The notes under the pieces are model-generated. The model did no database searches, was not told the origin of the DNA, and was given only the letters and a program-made list of their open reading frames with translations. Shown here in pieces: positions 35,688-44,511 of a DNA stretch of 64,000 bases (the first letter of the stretch is position 1; each line of letters opens with the position of its first letter). Position numbers and translations under genes: made by a program. The DNA lies in assembly GCA_016699165.1 (NCBI GenBank), contig CP064963.1, positions 3,100,001 through 3,164,000 on the forward strand. Direction: 5' to 3'. Source of the stretch: Candidatus Melainabacteria bacterium. GTDB lineage: Bacteria > Cyanobacteriota > Vampirovibrionia > Obscuribacterales > Obscuribacteraceae.

Positions 35688-36745
35688 GCAAGAAACCAAA
35701 GAGTACGACCGAGGATAAAGAAGATAGCTTCATCAAGCGCCTGGACAAAATGGAAGAGTCGGGCAAAGAGCGTCAACGCTCGGGACTTGCAGAGCTTTTA
35801 GACGATGGAGATGACAACGAAGACGATACTGCCATTGCCTCTGAGCCAGAAGAAAGAGTTGAAGAAGACCCCGACCAGTTCGAAGAAGTGGTTTCACGTG
35901 GATTGTCGTCTGACGATCCGGTGCGCATGTATTTGCGCGAGATTGGACGCATTCCACTTTTAAAAGCTGATCAAGAAATTCAGTACGCACGCATGATTGC
36001 AATGGGCGGATCTGAGGGTGCTGTGGGCAAGCGTAAGCTGGTTCAGGCTAACTTGAGATTGGTTGTGTCTATCGCCAAAAAATATGTTGGTCGCGGCATG
36101 CTCTTTCTCGATTTGATTCAAGAAGGAAATCTTGGTCTTATCAGAGCAGCTGAAAAATTCGACCACGAGCGCGGATTTAAATTTAGTACTTATGCTACCT
36201 GGTGGATTCGCCAGGCAATCACTCGCGCAATTGCAGACCAGGCACGCACAATTCGTATTCCTGTGCACATGGTCGAGACTATAAATAAACTGAAGAAAAT
36301 TACTCGTAAGTTGGCTCAAGACAAAGGTCGCAAGCCAACTGAAGAAGAGATTGCCGAAGCGATGGAAGTGACTGTAGCAAAACTGCGAGACATCGTAAAA
36401 GTTGCTCAAGAGCCAGTCTCTCTTGAAACCCCTGTGGGCAAAGAAGAAGATTCACGCCTTGGAGATTTTATTGAAGACCGCGAAACCGACACCCCAGCAA
36501 CGTCGGTAACGCATGATTTATTGCGCGAAGATATAATCGACGTCATGGCGGGATTGACCCCGCGTGAGCGTGACGTACTGCGTTTGCGCTTTGGACTCGA
36601 TGATGGACGAACAAGGACGCTCGAGGAAGTTGGGCAACTGTTTGGCGTGACAAGAGAACGTATACGTCAAATTGAAGCCAAAGCGCTTAGAAAATTGCGC
36701 CATCCAAATCGCAGTCGCCGTTTGCGTGAGTATATCGACGGCTAG
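35684..36745 (+). CDS. rpoD: Primary sigma factor RpoD/SigA
   Basis: The 353-residue protein has an acidic N-terminal region and then regions 1.2 to 4: VRMYLREIGRIPLL (1.2), the -10-binding region 2 with FKFSTYATWWIRQAITRAI, region 3 after IPVHMVE, and the -35-binding helix-turn-helix LEEVGQLFGVTRERIRQIE. It is short for RpoD because the non-conserved insert is absent, as in cyanobacterial SigA. The GTG start overlaps dnaG (GTGA), and the stop overlaps the CNNM gene by one base, so all three are translationally coupled. Confidence 0.95.
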   Translation: MSKKPKSTTEDKEDSFIKRLDKMEESGKERQRSGLAELLDDGDDNEDDTAIASEPEERVEEDPDQFEEVVSRGLSSDDPVRMYLREIGRIPLLKADQEIQYARMIAMGGSEGAVGKRKLVQANLRLVVSIAKKYVGRGMLFLDLIQEGNLGLIRAAEKFDHERGFKFSTYATWWIRQAITRAIADQARTIRIPVHMVETINKLKKITRKLAQDKGRKPTEEEIAEAMEVTVAKLRDIVKVAQEPVSLETPVGKEEDSRLGDFIEDRETDTPATSVTHDLLREDIIDVMAGLTPRERDVLRLRFGLDDGRTRTLEEVGQLFGVTRERIRQIEAKALRKLRHPNRSRRLREYIDG

Positions 36746-38064
36746 TGGATCCTGCGACTGTCCCCCAACAACCGCTTTTGATTGGGATTATTTGGATTGT
36801 ACTTCTGCTTCTGGCTAACGCCTTTTTTGTGGCAGTCGAATTTGCTCTGGTTTCGCTGCGTCGCAGTCGCATTCAAGACATGGTGCAGCAAGGCAATCCG
36901 ACAGCTCGCGTGTTGCAAGACATGCAAGCCGAAATGGACACCACCATTGCTGGTGCTCAGCTAGGCATCACTCTTGCCAGTCTGGCGCTGGGTTGGGTGG
37001 CGGATAGTACACTGCACAGGCTAGTAGAGATGTTCTTGCATGCGCTGCCTCTGGCCAAGGGTGTGGAGGTTCCAGCAGGTCTTGGAGTCGTGCTTTCGTT
37101 TATTATGCTTTCGATGATTCACGTTATTTTGGGCGAACAAGTGCCAAAGTCATGGGCACTGCGCTTTCCTGAAAATGTGGCGATGATTCTTGCCTGGCCA
37201 TTTAGAGTGTTTTGCGTAGCATTGAAGCCGCTTATTTGGCTTATGAATTTTCTTGCATCGCAGTGTTTGCAATTGTTTAGAGTGCCTGTGGCCAGTGAGT
37301 CTGCGCATGCTATCGGATCGTCTGATGAATATTCTATTTTATTTAAAGAGAGCACCGATGCTGGTGTCTTGCATGAGCACGAGCGCGATTTGTTAAACAG
37401 AACACTTGTGCTTCGAGAGAAGGTTGTAGACACACTTATGATTCCTCGAACCAGAGTGCGCTGGATTGATTTGAACGAAAGTAAAGAAGAAATTTTAGAT
37501 CAAATTTTGCAATCGTCTCATTCGCGTCTTGCGGTTGCACGCGGAGACCTCGATGAACTCTTAGGTTTTGTTCGCACCAAAGATTTGCTTGCCATGGAAA
37601 TGCAGAAAAAAGAAATGGATATCGAATCTGTTTTATTCGAGCCCATGTATATTCCACATAATCAAGACGCGCTCACTGTACTGCAATCGTTTAGACGCGA
37701 GCAATACGGTATGGCTGTAGTCTTAGATGAATTTGGTGGCGTTCAAGGATTACTCACTGTAAATGATATTGTTGCTGCTGCTTTTGGCGCGGTTCCCGCA
37801 ATTTTGGATCAAGGTAGAAGTCGTTTCAAAAAAATAAATGACAACGAATGGATTGTGGATGGACGTTTATCCATCGAGCGTTTCGAAGAATTAGTTGATA
37901 TGAAATTGGAAGCTCCAGATGGTTACAATACACTCGCGGGCTTTGTAATTGGCTTCCTTGAACGCATTCCAGAGAAGGGTGAAATTGTTGAAGTGCAAAA
38001 TATTAAATTCGAAATTCTTGAAATAATCGGAAACCGGCTCGCCAGGCTGAAAGTAAATAAGTAA
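36745..38064 (+). CDS. CNNM/CorC-type transporter-like protein (DUF21, CBS, CorC domains)
   Basis: The 439-residue protein has a DUF21 membrane domain of four segments in the first 190 residues (ANAFFVAVEFALVSLRRSRI at the start), a tandem CBS pair (about 215-335, MIPRTRVRWID... GVQGLLTVNDIVAA) and a C-terminal CorC_HlyC domain (LAGFVIGFLERIPEKGE). Members export Mg2+ or related ions or respond to ATP-Mg; older annotation calls them haemolysins. GTG 36745 shares one base with the rpoD stop codon, an unusually tight link of an ion transporter to the primary sigma factor. Confidence 0.93.
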   Translation: MDPATVPQQPLLIGIIWIVLLLLANAFFVAVEFALVSLRRSRIQDMVQQGNPTARVLQDMQAEMDTTIAGAQLGITLASLALGWVADSTLHRLVEMFLHALPLAKGVEVPAGLGVVLSFIMLSMIHVILGEQVPKSWALRFPENVAMILAWPFRVFCVALKPLIWLMNFLASQCLQLFRVPVASESAHAIGSSDEYSILFKESTDAGVLHEHERDLLNRTLVLREKVVDTLMIPRTRVRWIDLNESKEEILDQILQSSHSRLAVARGDLDELLGFVRTKDLLAMEMQKKEMDIESVLFEPMYIPHNQDALTVLQSFRREQYGMAVVLDEFGGVQGLLTVNDIVAAAFGAVPAILDQGRSRFKKINDNEWIVDGRLSIERFEELVDMKLEAPDGYNTLAGFVIGFLERIPEKGEIVEVQNIKFEILEIIGNRLARLKVNK

Positions 38065-38156
38065 ACTGAAAAAGCAATAGAAAATTTTTACGTGCTATGT
38101 CTATCAGTACCAGAGAGGGCGTTCAAAAAAGCCTTGATGGGAAAGGAGACCTAGTT

Positions 38157-38459
38157 ATGAAGAGAATGCGAACAAGTATGTCACAGTGGTTGATACCAAT
38201 GTTTTTATTCTCGCTTGTTGCACCACCAATTCCAGGACAAGCAGAAATTGCTCACGACGTGGAAAAACCACAGCCGAAAAAAACTCTTTATTATCCGATG
38301 AGAGAATCTTGTGACAAGCCTGCAACATGGGGACCGGCAGTTTCACTTCATCACAAAGACGCCCATGCTTATACTTATTATGATGAACAGAGTAAGACCT
38401 GGCGAGTGAAACGACCAAGACCCTATGGTAATGTCACTTACGGAACCTGGTGGTACTAA
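38157..38459 (+). CDS. Small exported protein of unknown function
   Basis: The start at ATG 38157 is chosen for the GGAGA site 8 bases before it and because a signal peptide follows at once (cleavage after GQA, about residue 31). The mature part of some 70 residues is rich in Tyr, Trp and Pro, with GTWWY as the last residues. No family is recognised. A terminator follows at 38496. Confidence 0.65.
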   Translation: MKRMRTSMSQWLIPMFLFSLVAPPIPGQAEIAHDVEKPQPKKTLYYPMRESCDKPATWGPAVSLHHKDAHAYTYYDEQSKTWRVKRPRPYGNVTYGTWWY

Positions 38460-38495
38460 TTTACAGTAACGAGTGCGATATAAATTTGAAAGCGG

Positions 38496-38530
38496 AAGAA
38501 CTCTCCTAAGGTTGATTGAAGAGTTCTTTT
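38496..38530 (+). terminator. Rho-independent terminator
   Basis: AAGAACTC (38496-38503) pairs with GAGTTCTT (38521-38528) and a T run follows. It ends the transcript of the small exported protein, 37 bases after its stop codon. Confidence 0.65.
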
Positions 38531-38764
38531 GTTGCCTACGGAGTTAATAAAAAATCGTTTTAAAACCCTTACTCTGTCAGCGTTTCGAGAGGCCGTGAGA
38601 GATTTTCTTGGCATATTTAATGCTCGCTGAAGAGTTGAAATTGAAAATGCTCGAATGCGCGAGCCCTTCAAGCTATAGTAAAAACGACGCATTTTTCTTA
38701 CGCGTGCATTTTGAAAGTCAGACTGGACAAGCCTTTTAGGAGGCGGAAAATAGTGGCATTATAG

Positions 38765-38817
38765 GCAACAAAAAATGCAACCCAGATCTGAAAAATAATA
38801 GGTCGCATTTTTGTTGC
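38765..38817 (-). terminator. Probable terminator of the 142-residue protein gene
   Basis: GCAACAAAAAATGC (38765-38778) pairs with GCATTTTTGTTGC (38805-38817), with one extra A and a loop of 26 bases. The position, 25 bases after the minus-strand stop codon at 38842, fits a terminator; the long loop makes it less certain. Confidence 0.45.
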
Positions 38818-38841
38818 GCGTTAATCGAAATCTAGATATCT

Positions 38842-39270
38842 CTAGAGTTGATTACCCGAGCTTGTAGCCATGCCGCTGTTCATCAATCTGGTTACAGAAA
38901 TATTTAGACCATTTATTTCTTTTTCGAGGCAATCTCCATCAGCTTTGGAAATCACGCCTTTTCCATTAGCGTAAAAAGTTGCTTCTTTATCAACTAAGAT
39001 TTTTTGTTGATTGCGCAAATCTGTTGCCTGCTCTGCCGTCAGCCAATTTTTGCTTTCACCCTGCTCAATTTGTTCCATGATTCGAGCAAGTCGTTTTAAA
39101 TAATTAGATTGTCTGGGTGCAGTTTGTTGTACCGTGGTTGTAACCACTTGTGATGGTTGCTGTACGGTCGAAGTCTCAACGGTGGTAATTGTGTCTGCTA
39201 GCACAGATGGTGCCATGGAGAGTACAGAAATGGCAGTTAGAGTAAAGCTTGTTAATGTTTTAAAGTGCAT
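38842..39270 (-). CDS. Secreted protein of unknown function
   Basis: The 142-residue product has a signal peptide (cleavage after VLA, about residue 25), a Thr/Val/Gln-rich stretch (residues 27-52) that is likely disordered, and a helical second half with IMEQIEQGESKNWLTAEQATDLRNQ and ADGDCLEKEINGLN. The second half resembles the short helical repeats seen in other secreted proteins of this genome type but has no name. It starts 2 bases after the stop codon of the 39273-40067 gene, so the two are one transcript. Confidence 0.65.
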   Translation of the reverse strand: MHFKTLTSFTLTAISVLSMAPSVLADTITTVETSTVQQPSQVVTTTVQQTAPRQSNYLKRLARIMEQIEQGESKNWLTAEQATDLRNQQKILVDKEATFYANGKGVISKADGDCLEKEINGLNISVTRLMNSGMATSSGNQL

Positions 39271-39272
39271 GG

Positions 39273-40067
39273 TTAAACTCCTTGTAAGTTGTCCACGATT
39301 TTTGATCCGTTAAAAATATTACGCTCGGTTTCAAGCATTACTGGGGTGGGGACAGGAATGTAGTTGACATTGCGCTGAAAAATAACGCACGGCCAAAAAA
39401 GCGCATCCTCGAAGGTCCCTGCTACTTGCCAGCCTTCATCAGTTCTTTCTTCTATTAATTCTGCAAGCGAGGTAACTTGATTTCTGAAAATTCCGCCCTT
39501 GGCGTGCTCTACAAGATACTCGTAGTGTACGTTTGGGTCTTTGGCAATCATTATAAGAGTTGGGTCTATGCCACCATGCATTACGCAAGCTAATTCCAAA
39601 TTGTCTTTCATCTGATGAATCAAAAGTTCGTAAACAAGAGTGTCTTCCAGGCTTGCAAACAAATCGGCTCCCACTTTTATCGCTCTTACATCGGTGCAAG
39701 GGCGCTCAATCTTTTTCATGACCACAATTGGTGGCGAAAAAAGTTTATCCAGGACGCACGCAGGGACCCATGAAGTGTTTAAATATTGAACGAATTTTTC
39801 ATTCACTGCCTGCTCGTCGCTTTGACCGTCGGTACTAGTCTCTTCCACAATATATTGGGGGACATAACCAGTACGCTCGGATCTATGGAAAATGAGCTTG
39901 GGCATATGCACTTCGTCGCCGCATATATCAATTATTTCCCAGCCTTCAAGGGCTGAGTGGCTCAATATGCGTCTTAAAGCATCCGCATCGCTTTCGTCGT
40001 GAGCTTTGGTGAAAGACTCAACTCGGTGCTCCATAAGGACAAAATTTGGTTCATTTTGCTTGTTCAT
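39273..40067 (-). CDS. Protein with two or three DUF4177-like repeats
   Basis: About 264 residues, cytoplasmic. Two segments follow one pattern: a strand MEHRVESF or YEYLVEHA, a helix ending LEGWEI or DEGWQV, and a strand PKLIFHRSE or PCVIFQRN. This is the outline of the DUF4177 family (Y.Y.V ... L...GxEGW.L ... ILxR). The middle part (LVYELLIHQMKDNLELACVMHGG) may be a third, diverged copy. Function unknown. ATG 40067 is preferred; GTG 40079 is possible. Confidence 0.6.
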   Translation of the reverse strand: MNKQNEPNFVLMEHRVESFTKAHDESDADALRRILSHSALEGWEIIDICGDEVHMPKLIFHRSERTGYVPQYIVEETSTDGQSDEQAVNEKFVQYLNTSWVPACVLDKLFSPPIVVMKKIERPCTDVRAIKVGADLFASLEDTLVYELLIHQMKDNLELACVMHGGIDPTLIMIAKDPNVHYEYLVEHAKGGIFRNQVTSLAELIEERTDEGWQVAGTFEDALFWPCVIFQRNVNYIPVPTPVMLETERNIFNGSKIVDNLQGV

Positions 40068-40131
40068 AATTGCCACCACGAAAAATTGTTAAAATTAGGA
40101 ACCTGCGACTTTTCTACATCGAGGAGACTGT

Positions 40132-40776
40132 TTGAGCCGTATATCACTAATTCTTGCCTTGCTATCCTTTGTATTGTGCTTTGCGTGCAATTCAGCTATA
40201 GCACAAGTCAAGGTAGATCCTAAGTCGCCAATCAAAAAATATGTCGACAAATACATGGCAACCACTGCAAAGAAAGGTGTGCCTGCGCCCAAGCCCAACC
40301 GGGCTGCGGCGAAAAAACTAATCGAGCATGGCTGGCATATATTCAAGACCAAACTCGATTACGACCTCGCCTACACAGATTTCTTTCAAGCCATCAAAGC
40401 GGATCCAACCTCTGCCCCGGCATATTTTGGTGTGGCTTATCTAAGCAGCAATAAAAACCATTTAGCTGATGCCATAATTTTTTATCGCGAAGCGCTGAAG
40501 TACGAAAAGAAATTCGGACCTATATATACTAATCTTGCCACGGCGCTTAATTTGCAGAATTCGAACAATCCAGAGATTGGTGTTTTGATGGAACAGTCTA
40601 TAAAAAATTGTCCCAAATTTACCGACGCCTATTTGATTTATGGCGATTTTTTAGCAGCCAAAGGCGATTGGACTAAAGCCGGTCAGGTAGTTAATCAAGC
40701 AGTAAAATTGGGCGTCAAAATACCGCCAGACTTTGTGACAGAATTCAAACAGCACGGTGTAAAAATCGATGAATAG
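40132..40776 (+). CDS. Exported TPR-repeat protein
   Basis: The 214-residue product has a signal peptide (cleavage after AIA, about residue 23) and TPR hairpins from about residue 60 to 205, including YDLAYTDFFQAIKADPTSAPAYFG and DAIIFYREALKYEKKFGPIY. The TTG start has GGAGA 7 bases before it. The stop codon lies 8 bases inside the TPR-caspase gene, so the two are translationally coupled and their products may act together in the periplasm. Confidence 0.8.
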   Translation: MSRISLILALLSFVLCFACNSAIAQVKVDPKSPIKKYVDKYMATTAKKGVPAPKPNRAAAKKLIEHGWHIFKTKLDYDLAYTDFFQAIKADPTSAPAYFGVAYLSSNKNHLADAIIFYREALKYEKKFGPIYTNLATALNLQNSNNPEIGVLMEQSIKNCPKFTDAYLIYGDFLAAKGDWTKAGQVVNQAVKLGVKIPPDFVTEFKQHGVKIDE

Positions 40777-43042
40777 ATTTTTGATTTTTACAAGTCTTGC
40801 ATCCAGTTTGCTTATGCCACCAGCATTTGCAGAACAATCGTATGCCGAAAAGGGCGTGGAGCTGGTTAATAAAAAAAACTATTCGCAGGCGCTTGAACCG
40901 CTCAGACGAGCTATCGAACAAGATCCCAGCGATTCGATTTCTGTCTACAATCGCGGTCAAGCATATCGCAATCTTGGTAAGAACAAAGAAGCAATAGCCG
41001 ACTACACACGTTATCTGGAGATGGCTCCAGACGATGCTGAAAACTATCTGGTATATCACAATCGTGGTGTTTGTTATAACGCTGCGGGAGATTATAACAA
41101 TGCCATAGCCGACTTTGACCAGGTTCTCGCTCAGCAATCTTCCTATCAAAACTCATACTTGGAGCGCGCAGAGGCTTATCTCAACCGGGCGCAAGATGGT
41201 GATTACGACCGTGCCTTGAGTGACGCTAACAGCTATATTGCCATGGCTGCGAGTGTTCCGGCAGGCTATGTTTTGCGCGGAAGAATCCTGTCTGCCTCAG
41301 GCAAATCTTCAGAATCCATAAAAGACTTTGATAAAGCGCTTACTATCGATAAAGCTTGCAACACTTATGCCGAGCGTGGGCGCGCATTTCATAACGACAG
41401 ACAATATGATAAAGCCATTCAAGACTATGACAAAGTTTTGATTGAAATGCCAAACGATGGCAACACTTGGTACAATCGCGGGCTGTCAAACAAGGGTCGC
41501 GAGCAGTGGAAAGCTGCAGTTGAGGACTTTACCAAGTCTTTATCTCTTATTCCAAATGACGCATGGGCACTGCTTGAGCGAGGAAGAAGCAAAGTTTTCA
41601 TTCCGGATTACAGAGGCGCAATCGACGACATTTCTAAAAGTCTCGATGTTAATCCAGACAACTGCGATGCTCGCTATGAGCGCGCCGAGATAAACTTGAA
41701 ATTGAAACTACCCGACGCAGCGTTGCAAGATTTGAACACCGCAATTTCTAAAGGCAAAGCAGTTCCGCAGTGGTACGCGCTTCGAGCCTTGGCGCAAGCC
41801 CGTCTTGGAGATTTCAATAAAGCTAATTCTGATTTACAGTCGTCAGATAGTCTTTTTCAAATGCTGAGCGACGATGAAAAACCTGCATATTTAGACTCGC
41901 AAGCCTATGCCGGACTTACTGAAGTCTTACTTGGTAAATCAGCCGATGCATTTCAGCGCTTGGATAAAGCTATAGTGATCGGCGGAACGCAAATTCACAA
42001 CATTTCTAAAGCCATGCTCTTGTCTGCAAGAGGTCTTGCTAACGCTCGTCTCAACAAGGCTTCGCAAGCATCTGCAGATTCCGGCAACGCCAAAAGTTTG
42101 TCTGGCGAATGGGGCGATCTCGCTTCTTTTCTTGGCTCGGGCTCGATAAACACGGCCTCTTCTTCATCGGGCGGAGGTTCAACAAGTTCGTCAGTAAATG
42201 GCGATGGCACGAATCGTCCCGTTCGCGACAAATGGGCACTTGTAGTCGGCATCAGCGATTTCAAAGATGGTTCGATTCCAAAACTGAAATATTCAGCCAA
42301 AGATGCGCGCGATTTTCGCGAGTTCTTAATCAAGAAAGCGAACTTTTCTCCTGATCACATCAGACTTTTGGTCAATCAAGATGCCACTCGTATGCGCATA
42401 ATGACCGAGCTTGGAGATAAGTTTTTGCCTCGTGTTGTACAACCAGACGATTTAGTGGTGCTTTATTTTTCATCTCACGGAAGTCCATCCAGTGCTGATT
42501 TTCGCGACAAGAATTATTTTATTGCTTATGACTCTGAGAAAACTAATTTATTTGCAAGCGGAATTGAATTGCAAGAATTGATGAAAGTAATCAAAGGTCG
42601 AGTAGATACTAATCGTGTGATTGTAATTCTTGACGCTTGTCACAGTGGCGGAGCCGATGCCAATGCAAAGTCGACCGAGGCGGTAGCTAACTTTGATGCA
42701 AGCGAATTAATTGGCGATGGTCAGTTAGTGATATGTTCAAGCGAATCTTCTGAGCGCTCTTACGAGTCAAAGCGCTATCAAAATGGTGTTTTCACCAAGG
42801 CTTTGATGGATGGACTTACAGCCAACGGAGCCAACACTAAATTGAAAGAGGCGTTTGATATTTTAAAAGACAAAGTAAATACTGAAGTTAAAGAAGACGA
42901 TGGTCAAAGGCAGACGCCAGTCTTGAAGAGTCAATGGAACGGCGACGATGTTTCTCTTGCATTGCCTGCAACTAAGCCACGACAACTTCCTATTGCTGTA
43001 AAACAGTTGCTAGCGCCAGATAGCGCCACTCCTAAAAAATAA
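40769..43042 (+). CDS. Exported TPR protein with C-terminal caspase-like (C14) domain
   Basis: A signal peptide (cleavage after AFA, about residue 17) leads into about ten TPR repeats (residues 20-430), a Ser/Gly-rich linker (450-480, SSSGGGSTSSS type) and a caspase-hemoglobinase fold. The domain starts DKWALVVGISDF and has the catalytic dyad His570 in YFSSHGS and Cys624 in LDACHSGG. Orthocaspases cut after basic residues. The TPR part probably recruits partners. Signal peptide and coupling to another exported TPR protein place it outside the cytoplasm, unlike most caspase-like proteins. Confidence 0.92.
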   Translation: MNRFLIFTSLASSLLMPPAFAEQSYAEKGVELVNKKNYSQALEPLRRAIEQDPSDSISVYNRGQAYRNLGKNKEAIADYTRYLEMAPDDAENYLVYHNRGVCYNAAGDYNNAIADFDQVLAQQSSYQNSYLERAEAYLNRAQDGDYDRALSDANSYIAMAASVPAGYVLRGRILSASGKSSESIKDFDKALTIDKACNTYAERGRAFHNDRQYDKAIQDYDKVLIEMPNDGNTWYNRGLSNKGREQWKAAVEDFTKSLSLIPNDAWALLERGRSKVFIPDYRGAIDDISKSLDVNPDNCDARYERAEINLKLKLPDAALQDLNTAISKGKAVPQWYALRALAQARLGDFNKANSDLQSSDSLFQMLSDDEKPAYLDSQAYAGLTEVLLGKSADAFQRLDKAIVIGGTQIHNISKAMLLSARGLANARLNKASQASADSGNAKSLSGEWGDLASFLGSGSINTASSSSGGGSTSSSVNGDGTNRPVRDKWALVVGISDFKDGSIPKLKYSAKDARDFREFLIKKANFSPDHIRLLVNQDATRMRIMTELGDKFLPRVVQPDDLVVLYFSSHGSPSSADFRDKNYFIAYDSEKTNLFASGIELQELMKVIKGRVDTNRVIVILDACHSGGADANAKSTEAVANFDASELIGDGQLVICSSESSERSYESKRYQNGVFTKALMDGLTANGANTKLKEAFDILKDKVNTEVKEDDGQRQTPVLKSQWNGDDVSLALPATKPRQLPIAVKQLLAPDSATPKK

Positions 43043-43048
43043 CGTAGA

Positions 43049-43588
43049 TTAATTCGATGGAGAATGTTTGGATTTTTGCTGGGGCTTTGACCGACCGTGT
43101 CCAGCTAAAGGTGCCATGCTGGGATCGATGTTTGTTTCACCCATTTTCTCTTCAAATAAAGGCATGACTGGCAAATCTACGTCTTTAATTTCATTCCATT
43201 TGTAGTTTTTACCATTGATTTTGAGATTGTCTAAAGCGTTTGCGTTATGTTGAGCCTTATTGGATTTATTGGACTTCGTGGCATTCTGTTTCGTACGGAC
43301 AGAATTTTTGGGATGGACCTCAATCTCGCTTATTGATGAAAAGCCAAAATCGTGGTCCGAAATTTGTCTCCAGTTGACTTTGTGGCCTATAAGTCTAGAT
43401 ATTCTTTTGGTTTTAAATTCATCCGAATATTTTGGATCATCTATTCTTTCGTCGCTGCTAACAAGCGAGTCATTTGGTTTTGCTTCCACATAATAGTTTC
43501 CAGTCACTGCAAAACCAGTGGCGATGTGAATTAGGACGATTAGTGATTTCGGTTTGAAAATAGCTGGAATAAATTTCACGACATTCAT
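43049..43588 (-). CDS. Exported or membrane-anchored protein of unknown function
   Basis: From ATG 43588 the product has 180 residues. A hydrophobic segment (about residues 14-33) is followed by a hydrophilic Lys/Asn/Ser-rich region with a TKSNKSNKAQ stretch and a basic, Gln-rich C-terminus. A TTG at 43630 would add 14 residues but would lie inside a cluster of palindromic sites, so the ATG is preferred. No family is recognised. The gene converges with the caspase gene, 6 bases apart. Confidence 0.6.
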   Translation of the reverse strand: MNVVKFIPAIFKPKSLIVLIHIATGFAVTGNYYVEAKPNDSLVSSDERIDDPKYSDEFKTKRISRLIGHKVNWRQISDHDFGFSSISEIEVHPKNSVRTKQNATKSNKSNKAQHNANALDNLKINGKNYKWNEIKDVDLPVMPLFEEKMGETNIDPSMAPLAGHGRSKPQQKSKHSPSN

Positions 43589-43601
43589 AGGTGTCAAAAA
43601 A

Positions 43602-43655
43602 ATCAACTTGGAATTGGTTGACTTAATCAAGTATTTTAGTTGATTAAATCAACTA
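43602..43655. promoter_or_regulatory. Cluster of TTGATT/AATCAA palindromes, possible operator
   Basis: The stretch contains TAGTTGATT-A-AATCAACTA (43637-43655; 9-base arms), a related palindrome TTGACTTAATCAA (43618-43630) and a half-site ATCAACTT (43602-43609). Three spaced copies of one half-site directly upstream of the minus-strand gene at 43588 look like binding sites of a dimeric regulator. Confidence 0.4.
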
Positions 43656-43714
43656 ATGCTGCTGAGTAAAAAAGACTTGTCGAAGTCTTGTTAGATTGTA
43701 GGCGCTTTAAAAGA

Positions 43715-44086
43715 TTAATTGGCAGTGACTGCTCTGAGTTGTTGCGCCGGCTTGGCAGGAGCGGCAGGCGCTAGAGGCACTGGATTCTCGGCACTATTAG
43801 TGGTGGCAGCATCAATGGTCATGACGCTTACTACTTCGTGAGGGGCGGAAACTAGATCTTTGATACGAGAGTGGATGAACGATGCTTTTTCTTTGTCGCC
43901 GCGCTTTTCATAAATGCGAGTCAAGCTCAGCATTAAAGAACAAACAGAAACCGAATTACTGCCATACAGTTTGTCGGCAATGCAAATGGCTTGGGTGAAT
44001 AAAACTTCTGCTCTGTCCAGATTGCCTTCGTCTAACGCTTTGTCGGCAGCAGTAGTTGTGTCAAGCAATTTCTGACGTTCGAACAT
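43715..44086 (-). CDS. Small TPR-like protein
   Basis: From ATG 44086 the product has 123 residues: one and a half TPR hairpins (ADKALDEGNLDRAEVLFTQAI, SLMLSLTRIYEKRGDKEKASFI) and then a Pro/Ala-rich tail (APAAPAKPAQ). No signal peptide. A TTG at 44101 would add a Cys-containing MGCKC start. The TPR portion resembles the kinesin-light-chain-like repeats that record serial events, but the protein is too short to assign a role. Confidence 0.6.
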   Translation of the reverse strand: MFERQKLLDTTTAADKALDEGNLDRAEVLFTQAICIADKLYGSNSVSVCSLMLSLTRIYEKRGDKEKASFIHSRIKDLVSAPHEVVSVMTIDAATTNSAENPVPLAPAAPAKPAQQLRAVTAN

Positions 44087-44249
44087 GCACTTGCACCCCA
44101 AAAGCGTGTAGTGGACTTATTTAGTCCATACGTCAGATTATCCTCAAATTAGGCAGGCTTGCGTGCAGAAAAAACGTAGTCATAGGGCAAAATTTAATAT
44201 AGTCCAGTTTAATCTTTAAGCTCTTGCCAAGTTGCCTCTATCCGTCGAA

Positions 44250-44286
44250 TTCTCTAAAATACCGTTCTACCTAGCTATTTAGAGAA
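44250..44286 (+). promoter_or_regulatory. Inverted repeat in the leader of the matrixin operon
   Basis: TTCTCTAAA (44250-44258) and TTTAGAGAA (44278-44286) form a perfect 9-base inverted repeat that ends 12 bases before the ATG at 44299. Its 3' arm contains AGAGA, the only purine run near the start, so it may be an operator or a hairpin that controls translation. Confidence 0.4.
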
Positions 44287-44298
44287 ATCACTACTATC

Positions 44299-44511
44299 AT
44301 GCCTAAATCTTTTGTCGTCGCAGTCGCAAGCATTGTTTCAAGCTTATTCTTAGGCGTTTTGCCAGGGTCTGCTCATGAAGGATCGGGTGCCGAACACCTC
44401 GCTATGGGTATTGGCATAGGCGAAGGGCTGGGACTTGTTGTAGGGCTTGTGCTTGGGGCGTTGTCGGTTTTGGTTTTGGCAAAATTTAGAAATCCAAAGT
44501 CGGGCAAATGA
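44299..44511 (+). CDS. Small Gly-rich membrane protein
   Basis: The 70-residue product has a signal-peptide-like N-terminus (ending SAHEG, about residue 27), a His/Glu-containing stretch and a second, Gly-rich hydrophobic segment (GLGLVVGLVLGALSVLVLA), ending in a basic tail. The stop codon overlaps the matrixin-like gene start by 4 bases, so both are made together. No family is recognised. Confidence 0.6.
   Translation: MPKSFVVAVASIVSSLFLGVLPGSAHEGSGAEHLAMGIGIGEGLGLVVGLVLGALSVLVLAKFRNPKSGK

Noticed and set aside
38456..38692. Minus-strand frame of 78 codons between two small protein genes
   Set aside because: It spans the terminator at 38496-38530 and has no ribosome-binding site.
42266..42276. 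GGTTCGATTCC, which resembles a tRNA T-arm
   Set aside because: It lies inside the caspase coding sequence, and no acceptor or anticodon stems can be built around it.
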